IMG/VR virus record: IMGVR_UViG_3300005096_000058
Location: 1-64,000 of that record
Source of the DNA: a virus
Reading direction: 5' to 3' (one strand)
Length of the DNA: 64,000 nucleotides
Below the pieces are notes generated by a model. It worked only from the letters and a program-made list of their open reading frames with translations, ran no database searches and was not told the DNA's origin. Made by a program: the position numbers and the translations under genes. Position 1 is the stretch's first letter. Each line of letters begins with the position of its first letter. Shown here piece after piece: positions 8,091 through 15,484 of the stretch.

Positions 8091-8697
8091 GAGCGCGGCG
8101 GGAAATAGCCGCAGCGTCTCCCGACGACAACTCCCCTTTTCTAAGCGCGATGATGTCGAACATGACGTAACCTTGAATTTTGATTGAACACTTGGTTTTT
8201 ACGGTACAGGAGAGACAAACTGTTGATTTGGGGTGGAACCCCAGCGTGCGATCCAACACTTGGTTCAAGCACTCTTGCGGCTTGCCCACAAAACTCCGCT
8301 TCAGCGCCTCCACTGCGGGGGCCGTGTCGCGGTTGGGATCAAAGAACTCCTCTTGGGCAGCGTCCTTGGCGGTGGCCCGCATTCGCCGACCGAAGAACCC
8401 GATGCCGCTCATCCTCCGGTAACGGGGCACTTGTTTATCGCTGAGGAGGTGCCCTCTAAGCAGTTGGGGGGCGCCCTGCCAGCCTCGGTTCTTGAATAGG
8501 GAGAACAACCACAAGCGGGGTTCCAGATGTTTTTCGCGACACCAACTGATGAGCTCTTCCATGAGGGTGCGCAATTCCGTGGTCATCTTCTTGGCACCGA
8601 AGCGGGCCCCCTGGCCTTGGAGGGTGTGGTAATGCTTGGTTAATGTGCGGTAGTAGCTCCAATCAGCTAAAAGCTGCGCGGCCAGATCGCTCATCAT
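8083..8697 (-). CDS. Hypothetical replication-operon protein with C-terminal Cys cluster
   Basis: The start at ATG 8697 overlaps the upstream stop as ATGA. The 204-residue product is helical and basic in its first half (AQLLADWSYYRTLTKHY). A four-cysteine cluster sits near the C-terminus: ECLNQ, then CLSC and KTKC around residues 145-175. That pattern could bind zinc or an iron-sulfur cluster. I do not recognise the family. It lies directly upstream of, and overlaps, the DnaB-like helicase, so a helicase-loader or primosome role is possible; this is inferred from position only. Confidence 0.6.
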   Translation of the reverse strand: MMSDLAAQLLADWSYYRTLTKHYHTLQGQGARFGAKKMTTELRTLMEELISWCREKHLEPRLWLFSLFKNRGWQGAPQLLRGHLLSDKQVPRYRRMSGIGFFGRRMRATAKDAAQEEFFDPNRDTAPAVEALKRSFVGKPQECLNQVLDRTLGFHPKSTVCLSCTVKTKCSIKIQGYVMFDIIALRKGELSSGDAAAISRRAHG

Positions 8698-8930
8698 GCC
8701 CGCTCGTACCCGGTGCCCTCGACGAGGAACAAGCCCTGTACCGCGTGTTTCGGAATTAACTTCTCCCCTGTGGGCTCCTCCACGCCGTAGCTATACTTGT
8801 CCACCCAGAGCAGCTTGCAACGCAAAAACTGCCGCGTATCCGGCTTCTGTGACGACAGAATGATTCCGATCTGTTTGCCCTTCAGCCGGTCGAGGAACTC
8901 AGATTCTGGGCCTTTGCGTTTTGCCGTCAC
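8694..8930 (-). CDS. Hfq-like (Sm-fold) small protein
   Basis: The start is GTG 8930, overlapping the upstream stop as GTGA. The product is 78 residues, close to Hfq length. The sequence follows the Hfq plan: an N-terminal helix (SEFLDRLKGKQ), strands (IGIILSS, then FLRCKLLWVDKYSYGVEE), and a final segment with Lys61-His62-Ala63 (LIPKHAVQGLFLV), comparable to the Hfq Sm2 signature YKHA. If correct, it would form a ring that binds RNA or single-stranded DNA. The distal and lateral binding residues cannot be judged by eye. Its place in the replication operon is unexpected for a sRNA chaperone. Confidence 0.5.
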   Translation of the reverse strand: MTAKRKGPESEFLDRLKGKQIGIILSSQKPDTRQFLRCKLLWVDKYSYGVEEPTGEKLIPKHAVQGLFLVEGTGYERA

Positions 8931-9316
8931 GGTTTGCGGGCCTTGCGGCGAGACAAGTCTTGTTGGTGTGTGGCCTTCAGACGCTGCAGCTGGTTGATAG
9001 CTGCGTCGATCTCGTCGAGGAACGGGCGGTCGTCTTTGTAGATCGGCGATTCGGCTGTCTGGCCTCCAGCAACCTTCTCGTCGACGACGTAGCCCGTCGG
9101 TTCAACCCGGCGTTCGCTGTTGTAGGCGTGCACCACCTGCATGAGCGCGTCAACACCAGAGGGCCACGGCAGCCCGCGGACCAGCGTTGGGGCGTGGAAG
9201 ACCAACCACGTGCGATCGGATCCCTGCAGAAATTGGATCAGTTGTTGCGGGGATTTGATCGCTACTGCGTCCTGGGCAGCTACGAGCTCGCTCGCGTCGA
9301 TAGTGGGGAGATCCAT
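8927..9316 (-). CDS. Hypothetical protein in replication operon
   Basis: ATG 9316 is chosen because AAGGA lies seven bases upstream; the frame is open to 9349. The product is 129 residues. It has a hydrophobic core (TWLVFHAPTLVRGLPWPSGVDALMQVVHAY), and then a likely coiled coil at the C-terminus (FLDEIDAAINQLQRLKATHQQ) ending in a basic tail. No family is recognised. It is coupled by GTGA overlap to the Hfq-like gene. Confidence 0.65.
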   Translation of the reverse strand: MDLPTIDASELVAAQDAVAIKSPQQLIQFLQGSDRTWLVFHAPTLVRGLPWPSGVDALMQVVHAYNSERRVEPTGYVVDEKVAGGQTAESPIYKDDRPFLDEIDAAINQLQRLKATHQQDLSRRKARKP

Positions 9317-9393
9317 CGTGGGTTCCTTCGAAAAATATGCCCACCGCACCGGGAGCCAATGCGGGGGCGTTTAGGCTCCACTTGAAACAACAC

Positions 9394-10974
9394 TTAGCGC
9401 GGTCGGTTTTCCACCCACTCAGCAAAAAAAGCTGCGGTTTCCAAAACCTCGACGTTGAACGTGGCCTCCTGCCAGAGCACCCCCAACCGTGCAAGGCTAT
9501 GATCCATAAGGGTTCTATGGTGCCGATCAGCGAAATCTACGAAGATTGAGCGGGTTTTGCCCGCCATCGCTGTGCACACGCGATAGGCCGCCTGCACGAG
9601 GGGCACCTCGGCTTTCTGGCCTGGGCAGTAAACGCAGGCGTCTGTGTCGGGCAGGTCGGTCCCTTCGCCAACCATGCTCGTGCCGATCAAAATCTTAATG
9701 GAGTCCGTCTGGACAAAACAGTCGATCACGTCTTGGCACACAGCCTCCGGGCGGTCGGTGCTCACGAACTCGACAGCGCGGAATTGCCTGCCGGCGGGGG
9801 TGGGCAGTTGATGTTCGAGGGCCGCGAGGATGGCCCGCCCTTGCTCCTTCGTGCCGACGAGCACAAGCACCTTGCGCCCGTAATGGTGCAGCACCTGCGT
9901 GGCCCAGACAGCCAGAGCAGTCCGGTGCTCGTGCCGATAGATCCCATAGCGGCCACACCCCGTCTGGAACGTGGGTCCACCCTTCGCGGTGGGTCCGTTG
10001 ACGGGGAGGTAGCAAACATCGGTGGGGACCAGGAAGCCTTTTGCCACAAGGCTTTCAGCGGACACTTTGTAGATGGTCTTTGAAAGCACCGCGTGCATGG
10101 CCATGGCGTCGTCGCCAGAACGCCGGAACGTTCCCGTCATCCCAAAGCGGTAGAAGATGTTTTCGCATTTGGTGACGAGGTGCTGATATGTCTTGGCAGC
10201 GGCGTGGTGGAACTCGTCGATAAAAAGCATGTCCCTCGTCGCAAAAAACTCTGCGGACAGGTCGCGCGCCGTTGCGGCGGTGCAAACCACGACACGCATG
10301 TGGGCCACGTCGCGCCAATTCTTCGCACCGACGAGGCGAACCACATAGCCCTTGCCGAAAAAACGCTCAAAAGCGCGCACGGTCTGCTTCACGATGTTGC
10401 TCGTGGGCGCAATCCAGATCGCCGGGAGTGCAATCCGCCGTTGGATCTCAATGCCCACGCGGGTTTTCCCGGCGCGCGGGGGCATGTCGAGCACGCCGCG
10501 TCCCTCACGAATTGCGGCCTCTACGGCTCCCAGCTGGTAATCCCGATCAACGACGGGTTCAAATAAGCAGGGCAACTCATCGTCTGGAACCACCCGCGTG
10601 TCGTCGACAGTGTGCGCAAAACCGAAGCGATCGCAGACCCAGCGGCATAGGTCTAAAAGGCCCGTTGGTGTGTGCCCTGGTCCCTGAGCGGGAAACTTCG
10701 TGAGATGAATCCAACCGTCCCAAAATTCTTCGTTGACGTAGGCTTCTGGGGGCCTCCAAGAGTCTTCTGGATGGATAGCCAAAGGGCTGGGGTACCTGGT
10801 GTGGAAGCACAACAGCTGCTGGAGGGCTGGAGGGGCTCCATAGATTCTCGTGTTGGTGTTGCTTACTTCAAAAATCGTTTGCGAAAATCCATCCGCAAGG
10901 ATGGGCGCTGGAGCCCCGAGGCCGGAGGCCGAGGGTGCTCCCTGCGCTTGTTGGTTCTCTGTCCAGACAACCAT
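9394..10974 (-). CDS. Superfamily 2 DNA helicase, UvsW-like
   Basis: The start is ATG 10974, seven bases after AGGAG; ATG 10995 lies before that ribosome site. The product is 526 residues. It has the Q-motif region RDYQLGAVEAAI, Walker A MPPRAGKT (about 164), DEFHHA (about 249), MTGTFRR, motif V ILIGTSMVGEGTDLP, and motif VI QAAYRVCTAM. An N-terminal domain of about 140 residues precedes the helicase core, as in T4 UvsW. The family remodels recombination and fork intermediates and can move replication from origin-dependent to recombination-dependent initiation. It is the first gene after the inverted-repeat array at 11069-11131. Confidence 0.88.
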   Translation of the reverse strand: MVVWTENQQAQGAPSASGLGAPAPILADGFSQTIFEVSNTNTRIYGAPPALQQLLCFHTRYPSPLAIHPEDSWRPPEAYVNEEFWDGWIHLTKFPAQGPGHTPTGLLDLCRWVCDRFGFAHTVDDTRVVPDDELPCLFEPVVDRDYQLGAVEAAIREGRGVLDMPPRAGKTRVGIEIQRRIALPAIWIAPTSNIVKQTVRAFERFFGKGYVVRLVGAKNWRDVAHMRVVVCTAATARDLSAEFFATRDMLFIDEFHHAAAKTYQHLVTKCENIFYRFGMTGTFRRSGDDAMAMHAVLSKTIYKVSAESLVAKGFLVPTDVCYLPVNGPTAKGGPTFQTGCGRYGIYRHEHRTALAVWATQVLHHYGRKVLVLVGTKEQGRAILAALEHQLPTPAGRQFRAVEFVSTDRPEAVCQDVIDCFVQTDSIKILIGTSMVGEGTDLPDTDACVYCPGQKAEVPLVQAAYRVCTAMAGKTRSIFVDFADRHHRTLMDHSLARLGVLWQEATFNVEVLETAAFFAEWVENRPR

Positions 10975-11019
10975 GTGGTCGCTCCTATAAGACATTTGTC
11001 TTTGGCTCTTCTTAGATCT

Positions 11020-11054
11020 GAATTAATTACTAAGAGATCATCTAATTAATTAGT
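11020..11054. other. AT-rich segment next to the inverted-repeat array
   Basis: About 35 bases are made almost entirely of A and T around two AATTAATTA-type blocks, including a perfect 12-base palindrome CTAATTAATTAG at 11042-11053. It lies between the three inverted repeats and the helicase ribosome site. It could be a DNA-unwinding element or part of a promoter. No clear sigma-70 -35/-10 pair could be assigned. Confidence 0.55.
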
Positions 11055-11068
11055 GGCGCCGTATGTAA

Positions 11069-11131
11069 TGCACCATTTGGTGCACAACCCTCCGCACCAA
11101 ATGGTGCATCACCCCCGCACCATTTGGTGCA
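11069..11131. promoter_or_regulatory. Three regularly spaced inverted repeats (operators or origin iterons)
   Basis: Three near-identical sites occur: TGCACCATTTGGTGCA at 11069-11084, GCACCAAATGGTGC at 11094-11107 (opposite orientation of the central bases), and GCACCATTTGGTGC at 11117-11130. Arms are 6-7 bases with a two-base centre. Centre-to-centre spacing is 24 and 23 bases, about two helical turns. They lie immediately after the stop of the winged-helix-like gene and about 95-157 bases before the helicase start. A dimeric DNA-binding protein is the likely ligand. They could be operators for the replication operon or iterons of an origin. Confidence 0.8.
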
Positions 11132-11134
11132 TCT

Positions 11135-11575
11135 TTAGTTTTCAAGGGGTTGAGGTTCGTAGGATCCTAAAGTCTGCACGTCGGTCCAGGCTGCTTGCAA
11201 CTCCGTTTCCTGCACGCAGACGTGCAAAACACTGCTACCTAGCGTGCCACTATAGGGTTTGAGTGTGCTCGTCTGGATGAGGCTAAGTCTTCTCCGCAGC
11301 CTGTTGAGCAGCCTCTGCATTGGTCGGCGCCCGATGCGCAGTTCTTGCCACCATTGGGCGTAGCTGGCCTCGACCCAGATTTGGTTTTGGTCGAGCCTCC
11401 ACGGTCGGCGACCCTCGCGGGCCTCCCGTAAATTATGCACGCAATGCTGCAACACGATCGCAGTCATGTGGTCGTCGCAGAGCATGACGTACCCACGGCT
11501 CGTGCCAATAAATTGGTGCAGCCTCTGGTCTGTCAGATGGTCCGCCATCCACGGGGAGAGGGGGAGATCGGGCAT
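11135..11575 (-). CDS. Winged-helix-like DNA-binding protein (initiator or regulator candidate)
   Basis: The 146-residue product has a central block that fits a winged helix: a first helix (WVEASYAQWWQEL), a turn and recognition-like helix (IGRRPMQRLLNRLRRRL), and a wing (SLIQTSTLKPYSGTLGSSVLHV). The N-terminal part (about 1-60) is unrecognised. The start is taken at ATG 11575 after GAGG; ATG 11548 is an alternative. The three inverted repeats begin directly after its stop codon, so it is the obvious candidate ligand. It could be a replication initiator, or a repressor or activator of the replication operon. Both are inferred from fold-like pattern and position. Confidence 0.55.
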   Translation of the reverse strand: MPDLPLSPWMADHLTDQRLHQFIGTSRGYVMLCDDHMTAIVLQHCVHNLREAREGRRPWRLDQNQIWVEASYAQWWQELRIGRRPMQRLLNRLRRRLSLIQTSTLKPYSGTLGSSVLHVCVQETELQAAWTDVQTLGSYEPQPLEN

Positions 11576-11691
11576 GGGGCCTCTGTTTGTGGTGGTGCTA
11601 CGCGTTGCCCTGGGGCATACTGCCGGACACCAATGTGAGTCTGAGTCGGCGCGCCCTTACCATAAAGTCGCGTCGGCTCCTTTTTATTGGT

Positions 11692-11706
11692 AGGGCATAT
11701 TGCCCT
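11692..11706. other. Perfect inverted repeat after the last lysis gene
   Basis: AGGGCA and TGCCCT form six-base arms with a three-base centre, just downstream (minus strand) of the stop at 11712. The following transcript is A-rich rather than U-rich (ACCAATAAAAAGG), so a classic intrinsic terminator is not supported. The 135 bases to the next gene hold only this hairpin, an AAGGAG with no convincing start codon, and a 21-codon open frame that I do not call. Confidence 0.45.
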
Positions 11707-11711
11707 CTAGG

Positions 11712-12230
11712 TCAAGGTGTCGGTTCCGCAGGAGGGAGGGCTGGCCGTAGTTGGCCCACGGCCCAAACCCCCGCGTACGCAAGAACACCAGCCACCACCA
11801 CACCAACCGCAAAGGCGCCCCAGCCCACCAACACCGGCTCTTCATAAAATGGGATCTCACGTTGCTGGCGTGCCGCTTCTAACGCGGCCTCAGTCACCTT
11901 GAGCTTGGCGGTAAGGCTGCGCACATCCACGGCAAGCGGGACGGTGGCAGCGGCGATGGCGAGCTCCTGAGCGCGAGACGCATGATCGAGTTCTAGGGCC
12001 TTGGTCTCCTCGCAGCGCTCCACCCCCACGCTGAGTTCGGCGGCGAGAGCGTGCGAAAGCAGCTGCCCCGCGAATGGGGCGGGCTCACCAGCTAGAATCT
12101 CCGTTGCGGCGAGCTCGTCGGAGTTTTTCTCCTGTGCGAACGAGGTGCTTGCTGAGAGCAGAAGGATTGTCGCGCAGACGGACCACCTTGTCGTATGCGC
12201 GCTCGTCTGCAGCGTCGATCGTGTCTTCAT
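11712..12230 (-). CDS. Signal-peptide plus C-terminal membrane segment protein, lysis-cassette (spanin-partner candidate)
   Basis: The start is ATG 12230, seven bases after GGAG; the frame is open to 12260. The product is 172 residues. Residues 1-32 are a signal peptide (SVCATILLLSASTSFAQ, signal peptidase I-like site at SFA-Q). A motif AGEPAPFAGQLL follows, which I recall from small membrane proteins of other phages. A helical coiled-coil-like middle precedes a C-terminal transmembrane segment (about 140-165) and a Pro-rich tail. There is no lipobox cysteine, so it is not a standard Rz1 lipoprotein. It overlaps the upstream gene by 146 bases in another frame. Confidence 0.6.
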   Translation of the reverse strand: MKTRSTLQTSAHTTRWSVCATILLLSASTSFAQEKNSDELAATEILAGEPAPFAGQLLSHALAAELSVGVERCEETKALELDHASRAQELAIAAATVPLAVDVRSLTAKLKVTEAALEAARQQREIPFYEEPVLVGWGAFAVGVVVAGVLAYAGVWAVGQLRPALPPAEPTP

Positions 12231-12462
12231 GTTGGATCTCCAGTTGTCTGGACGCCGCAATGACGCCCTCCATCTGGATCAGCTTAGCGGTTTCTGCCAC
12301 GGAATCGATCGCCTTCACTTCATCACGCACGGTGTCGAGCGGGCTGTTGAACCTGCGCTGCAGGAACACGCCCGCTAGGGTGCCTAGCAGGCCGACGATC
12401 AGCGTGAGCGGGATATACCAGTATTTGCGCAGCCATCGAGCGGCGTTTTTGAGCTTTTCCAT
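12085..12462 (-). CDS. Rz-like inner-membrane spanin candidate
   Basis: The 125-residue product has one N-terminal transmembrane segment (residues 15-35, YWYIPLTLIVGLLGTLAGVFL) preceded by basic residues. A periplasmic helical domain follows (LDTVRDEVKAIDSVAETAKL, continuing as charged helices). This is the layout of i-spanins (Rz). ATG 12462 overlaps the holin-like stop as TAATG. Its last 146 bases are shared, in another frame, with the next membrane protein, as in nested or overlapping Rz/Rz1 pairs. Function is inferred from topology and gene order. Confidence 0.6.
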   Translation of the reverse strand: MEKLKNAARWLRKYWYIPLTLIVGLLGTLAGVFLQRRFNSPLDTVRDEVKAIDSVAETAKLIQMEGVIAASRQLEIQHEDTIDAADERAYDKVVRLRDNPSALSKHLVRTGEKLRRARRNGDSSW

Positions 12463-12839
12463 TACAGAGCCTCTCCGGCGTTCGTGGGATCTTTGAGTTT
12501 TCCCCCGAGAACAGGAACATATTTTTGGAGCCCAAAGCGCTTGAGCACGTCATGGGCGTGGGCGGTCAGAAACGCGAGCACCAGGCCGAGCACAACTTTT
12601 TCGCCTGAGGTCGAGGTTGGTTGCCACGCCACCGTTGTCCAGACGGCGATCTGACAGAGGAGCATGGGCATGAGAACGATCAGCTTTTGCCCGATCGCAT
12701 CCCGCCAAAAGTCCTTGAACATCACCTTCAGCGTCTCCAAAACGAACCACACCGCGATGACGATGAGGACGTTTTGGTAGCTGAGGAGGTGTTTGAGGTC
12801 AAAAAATGCGGCGTTGGCTGCGGCTGCTGTTGGGTCCAT
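12462..12839 (-). CDS. Holin-like membrane protein
   Basis: The start at ATG 12839 follows GGGAG. The 125-residue product has three hydrophobic segments: about 23-44 (NVLIVIAVWFVLETLKVMF), about 50-72 (KLIVLMPMLLCQIAVWTTVAW), and about 83-100 (VVLGLVLAFLTAHAHDV), with a polar tail. Three membrane passes in a small protein directly before a spanin-like pair fits a class I holin. No endolysin gene was recognised nearby. Confidence 0.6.
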   Translation of the reverse strand: MDPTAAAANAAFFDLKHLLSYQNVLIVIAVWFVLETLKVMFKDFWRDAIGQKLIVLMPMLLCQIAVWTTVAWQPTSTSGEKVVLGLVLAFLTAHAHDVLKRFGLQKYVPVLGGKLKDPTNAGEAL

Positions 12840-12857
12840 GGTCTGCTCCCTTGTGGG

Positions 12858-13157
12858 TCAGACGTCCGTCGTCCCCGAGTTGAAAAATCCACCATTCTGC
12901 GTGGAAGCTGCCTTCAGCTTCGCGTAAAGGTCGGCCAAAATGTTCGTCCCCATACTCACAGTTTCTGGGATGAGGGTAAACCACCGTCTGGTGTAGGGTT
13001 CGTCGTCGTTACCTCGCGCAGAAGCGTCGTAATACGATGCAACGCAAACACGAAGTCCAGACGGGGCTTTGGGGTCGCCCCGCACGTCGCAAATGCGATG
13101 ATACGCATTGGCGGCGGTGAATCCGAATGTGGTGAGCTCACCTTTTTGTAGTGCCAT
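12858..13157 (-). CDS. Small hypothetical protein
   Basis: The ATG 13157 start follows AAGGAG at good spacing. The product is 99 residues with a likely beta-rich first half (LTTFGFTAANAYHRICDV, GLRVCVASYYD) and a short helix (TNILADLYAKLKAA). The family is unrecognised. It sits between the coiled-coil protein and the holin-like gene and may be structural or lysis-associated. Confidence 0.65.
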   Translation of the reverse strand: MALQKGELTTFGFTAANAYHRICDVRGDPKAPSGLRVCVASYYDASARGNDDEPYTRRWFTLIPETVSMGTNILADLYAKLKAASTQNGGFFNSGTTDV

Positions 13158-13169
13158 CTGGAACTCCTT

Positions 13170-13496
13170 TTAGCCTGTGGCTTTCTTTGCAAGGCCGACA
13201 ACTTCGGCACCGGGGATGAGATCTGTAACACTTGGGATTTGAATGTCCCCTCGATCGCTGGCTGCTTCGAACAGGAGTTCGGCGAGGAGCATCCCTTGGG
13301 CCTGCTTAGCTTGCATTTGCAAAGTTGTTTTGCGCACTTGGTCCTGGAGCGCTTTGGAGTTTTCACCCAACTGCTTTAATTCACCATCCAGGGCCACCAA
13401 ACGATCGTACAGGGGCCGATCGGCCTCGCACACCTTGTCGGGGTCGAGGGTCAACAATTCCTGCAAGTATTGTTGTGGGTTTTGTACCTCTGACAT
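13170..13496 (-). CDS. Small coiled-coil protein
   Basis: ATG 13496 is chosen because AAGGAG lies six bases upstream; ORF extension to 13529 overlaps the fibre gene. The product is 108 residues. A long amphipathic helix occupies about residues 33-70 (LYDRLVALDGELKQL, then ALQDQVRKTTLQMQA). The C-terminus is Gly/Val-rich. The family is unrecognised. Its position after the tail fibre gene suggests a fibre-associated or chaperone role; this is inference. Confidence 0.6.
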   Translation of the reverse strand: MSEVQNPQQYLQELLTLDPDKVCEADRPLYDRLVALDGELKQLGENSKALQDQVRKTTLQMQAKQAQGMLLAELLFEAASDRGDIQIPSVTDLIPGAEVVGLAKKATG

Positions 13497-13516
13497 AACT
13501 AACTCCTTAGCGATTT

Positions 13517-15475
13517 CTAGGTACGCCACAAACGGAGGTAACGTGTTGCTCCGGGAATACGCACTGCAATGAACTCCGTTACAGCCACCAAAGTGACCGC
13601 GCCTCCTTCGGCCACGACCACGGTACCATCAACCGTAGTGAAGTTGGCCCAATAATCAGCGCCCGCTGCCGTCTGGAACTTCATAGCGGCGCCATTGCTC
13701 CACCGGGTAGTGGCAACGCCGTTATTCGTGGAGGGAGCGCTGAACCCGCCACCAGAACCGCCAAGGTCGAGGAATTCCGTGTTGACTTGCCCCCAATAAT
13801 TAGTGGCACCAAGCACTTGGCCACCATCAGTGGAGGGTTCAAACGTGCCGTCGATTTCTAAGGTCCCGGCCACGGTGTTGGTGACGCTCAATAGCGGCGT
13901 GCCTCCGGCCCCTTGGTACCAACTTAGGCGGGCGGAGGCCTCGGTGAACCGCACCTCCAACGCGGCGAACATGCCCCCCCAGGGGTCGACGTTACTTCCG
14001 ATCGTCTGGGTGTTGGTGTTTGGAAGTAACGTGTCACTTGCTCCGTTAATTCGGACGACGTGGAGCTCCCTGAAGAATCGGTTGATGCTCCCCAGGTCTA
14101 GCGAGTTGTGGACGCCGGGCACGAGGTCCGTGCGGACGCCTTGGTTGAGTCCGTTCGTGAGGTACAACGAGTCCGCATAGATGGCAGACCATCGGTTCCC
14201 TGTGAGGCCAAGCGTTGGGACACCAGCCGCAGGGTGCATGCCAGTAGAAACAATGTCGAGCACATCGGTGAATCCGGCGCGCACTCGAAACGTGTTGTTG
14301 ACCTCAAGCTGGGTGCGCCCTGCGTCTTGGAAGAGGATGATGTCTAAAAAGCCACCACCGCCACCTTGATCTATCAGGAAGATGCCGGTCAATCCGCCGG
14401 ACGCCGCCTGGTTCGCCAATGTGAGGCTTGGGCTGTTCTCGGATAGTAGGACATTGTCATTGAACGTCGAGGTCCCCCGCACCGTGAACATGCTGTCAAC
14501 CGTGAGATCGTCGAAAAACCCTGCGGCAAAACGGGAACCGCCGACGTCCAGTCCCAGCGAAGAGGCACCAATGGGCAGCACATCAGTGACCTCCAAGTTT
14601 TGGGTGTGCACCGTCCCCCAACGTTGAGCCACGTCGCCTAGATTGCGGTTCTGCCCTGTGGCATCGGGTTCAATGTCCCCGCGCATACGCGTGGGAACAC
14701 CGCTACTACCCACCAGCGGGAGCATCGCATCCAGGCTGCCGTTCACTGGGGCGTCCCACCACCGCTCGCCGATGATATTTGGGTTCCCTCCCGTCTGGAT
14801 TTCTTCCACTTTTTTCAGCAAAGCGTCGACGGCAGTGTGCAGGTCCCGCACACCATTGAGCGCACGATCTGCGTCCCGGTCTAAACCGCCGCCCCAACCG
14901 AGCGCGAAGCTGTTGTCCTCGTCGCCTTCAAAATAAAACTGACGCTGCTTTGTGATCAGGGTGATGAGCCCAGCTGCGACCGTAGCCTCGCCGATCTTAA
15001 ACCACTCGCCCCCGGGAGCACTCAAGGCAACACGTAGCCCCCAGTTGGCCGTGCGTTTGGTGGCGATATTTTGGGGAAACTCAACGTTTGCGTTGGGGTT
15101 CCAGAACACACGGTTTTGGAAGTCTCCTTGCTGAAACTGAAAGCGGATGTAGATGTTGTAAACGCCGTTGGCGAATGCGGACAAATCCTGAATGCGCTGG
15201 GTCTCGCCTTGCGTAACGACTGCACCATGCTCGATCACGCCTTTCTCACGGAACGAAAGGATGGCAGTGCCCCGAGTGACCCCGAGCTGACCTGACGGAC
15301 CAGCTACCACCGCCATGTCGAACCCGTCGACGATCCATGCTCGCTGGCCTGCTGGGTTCGTCAGAAAGTTGGCGGGGAGGTCTTGCGCATGTGTCGTAGG
15401 AGATTCTTGCGCGAGGAATTCAAAGTCCTCACGATCAACGCGTTCAAGATTATCAACACGTAGCTGGTCACGCAT
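13517..15475 (-). CDS. Tail fibre-like protein
   Basis: The start at ATG 15475 follows AGAGGTG. The 652-residue product has an N-terminal region (1-230) that could attach to the baseplate. A repeated element follows with the form LG-x-x-x-x-RW/RF-x-x-x-(H/Y)-x-x-x-L, for example LGDVAQRWGTVHTQNLEV, LGLTGNRWSAIYADSLYL and LGSINRFFRELHVV. Such repeats are common in phage fibres that build beta-rich trimers. The C-terminus (about 600-652) is beta-rich and may be the receptor-facing tip. It carries two GTCTGGA words, a low density for its length. Host recognition is the likely role. Confidence 0.75.
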   Translation of the reverse strand: MRDQLRVDNLERVDREDFEFLAQESPTTHAQDLPANFLTNPAGQRAWIVDGFDMAVVAGPSGQLGVTRGTAILSFREKGVIEHGAVVTQGETQRIQDLSAFANGVYNIYIRFQFQQGDFQNRVFWNPNANVEFPQNIATKRTANWGLRVALSAPGGEWFKIGEATVAAGLITLITKQRQFYFEGDEDNSFALGWGGGLDRDADRALNGVRDLHTAVDALLKKVEEIQTGGNPNIIGERWWDAPVNGSLDAMLPLVGSSGVPTRMRGDIEPDATGQNRNLGDVAQRWGTVHTQNLEVTDVLPIGASSLGLDVGGSRFAAGFFDDLTVDSMFTVRGTSTFNDNVLLSENSPSLTLANQAASGGLTGIFLIDQGGGGGFLDIILFQDAGRTQLEVNNTFRVRAGFTDVLDIVSTGMHPAAGVPTLGLTGNRWSAIYADSLYLTNGLNQGVRTDLVPGVHNSLDLGSINRFFRELHVVRINGASDTLLPNTNTQTIGSNVDPWGGMFAALEVRFTEASARLSWYQGAGGTPLLSVTNTVAGTLEIDGTFEPSTDGGQVLGATNYWGQVNTEFLDLGGSGGGFSAPSTNNGVATTRWSNGAAMKFQTAAGADYWANFTTVDGTVVVAEGGAVTLVAVTEFIAVRIPGATRYLRLWRT

Positions 15476-15484
15476 GGGACACCT

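Noticed and set aside
11641-11700. Small 21-codon frame from ATG 11663 after AAGGAG
   Set aside because: The spacing to the ribosome site is about 13 bases and the frame stops after 21 codons. It is not supported as a gene.
11692-11706. Intrinsic terminator after the lysis genes
   Set aside because: The inverted repeat is perfect but no U-run follows on the transcript. It is reported only as an inverted repeat.
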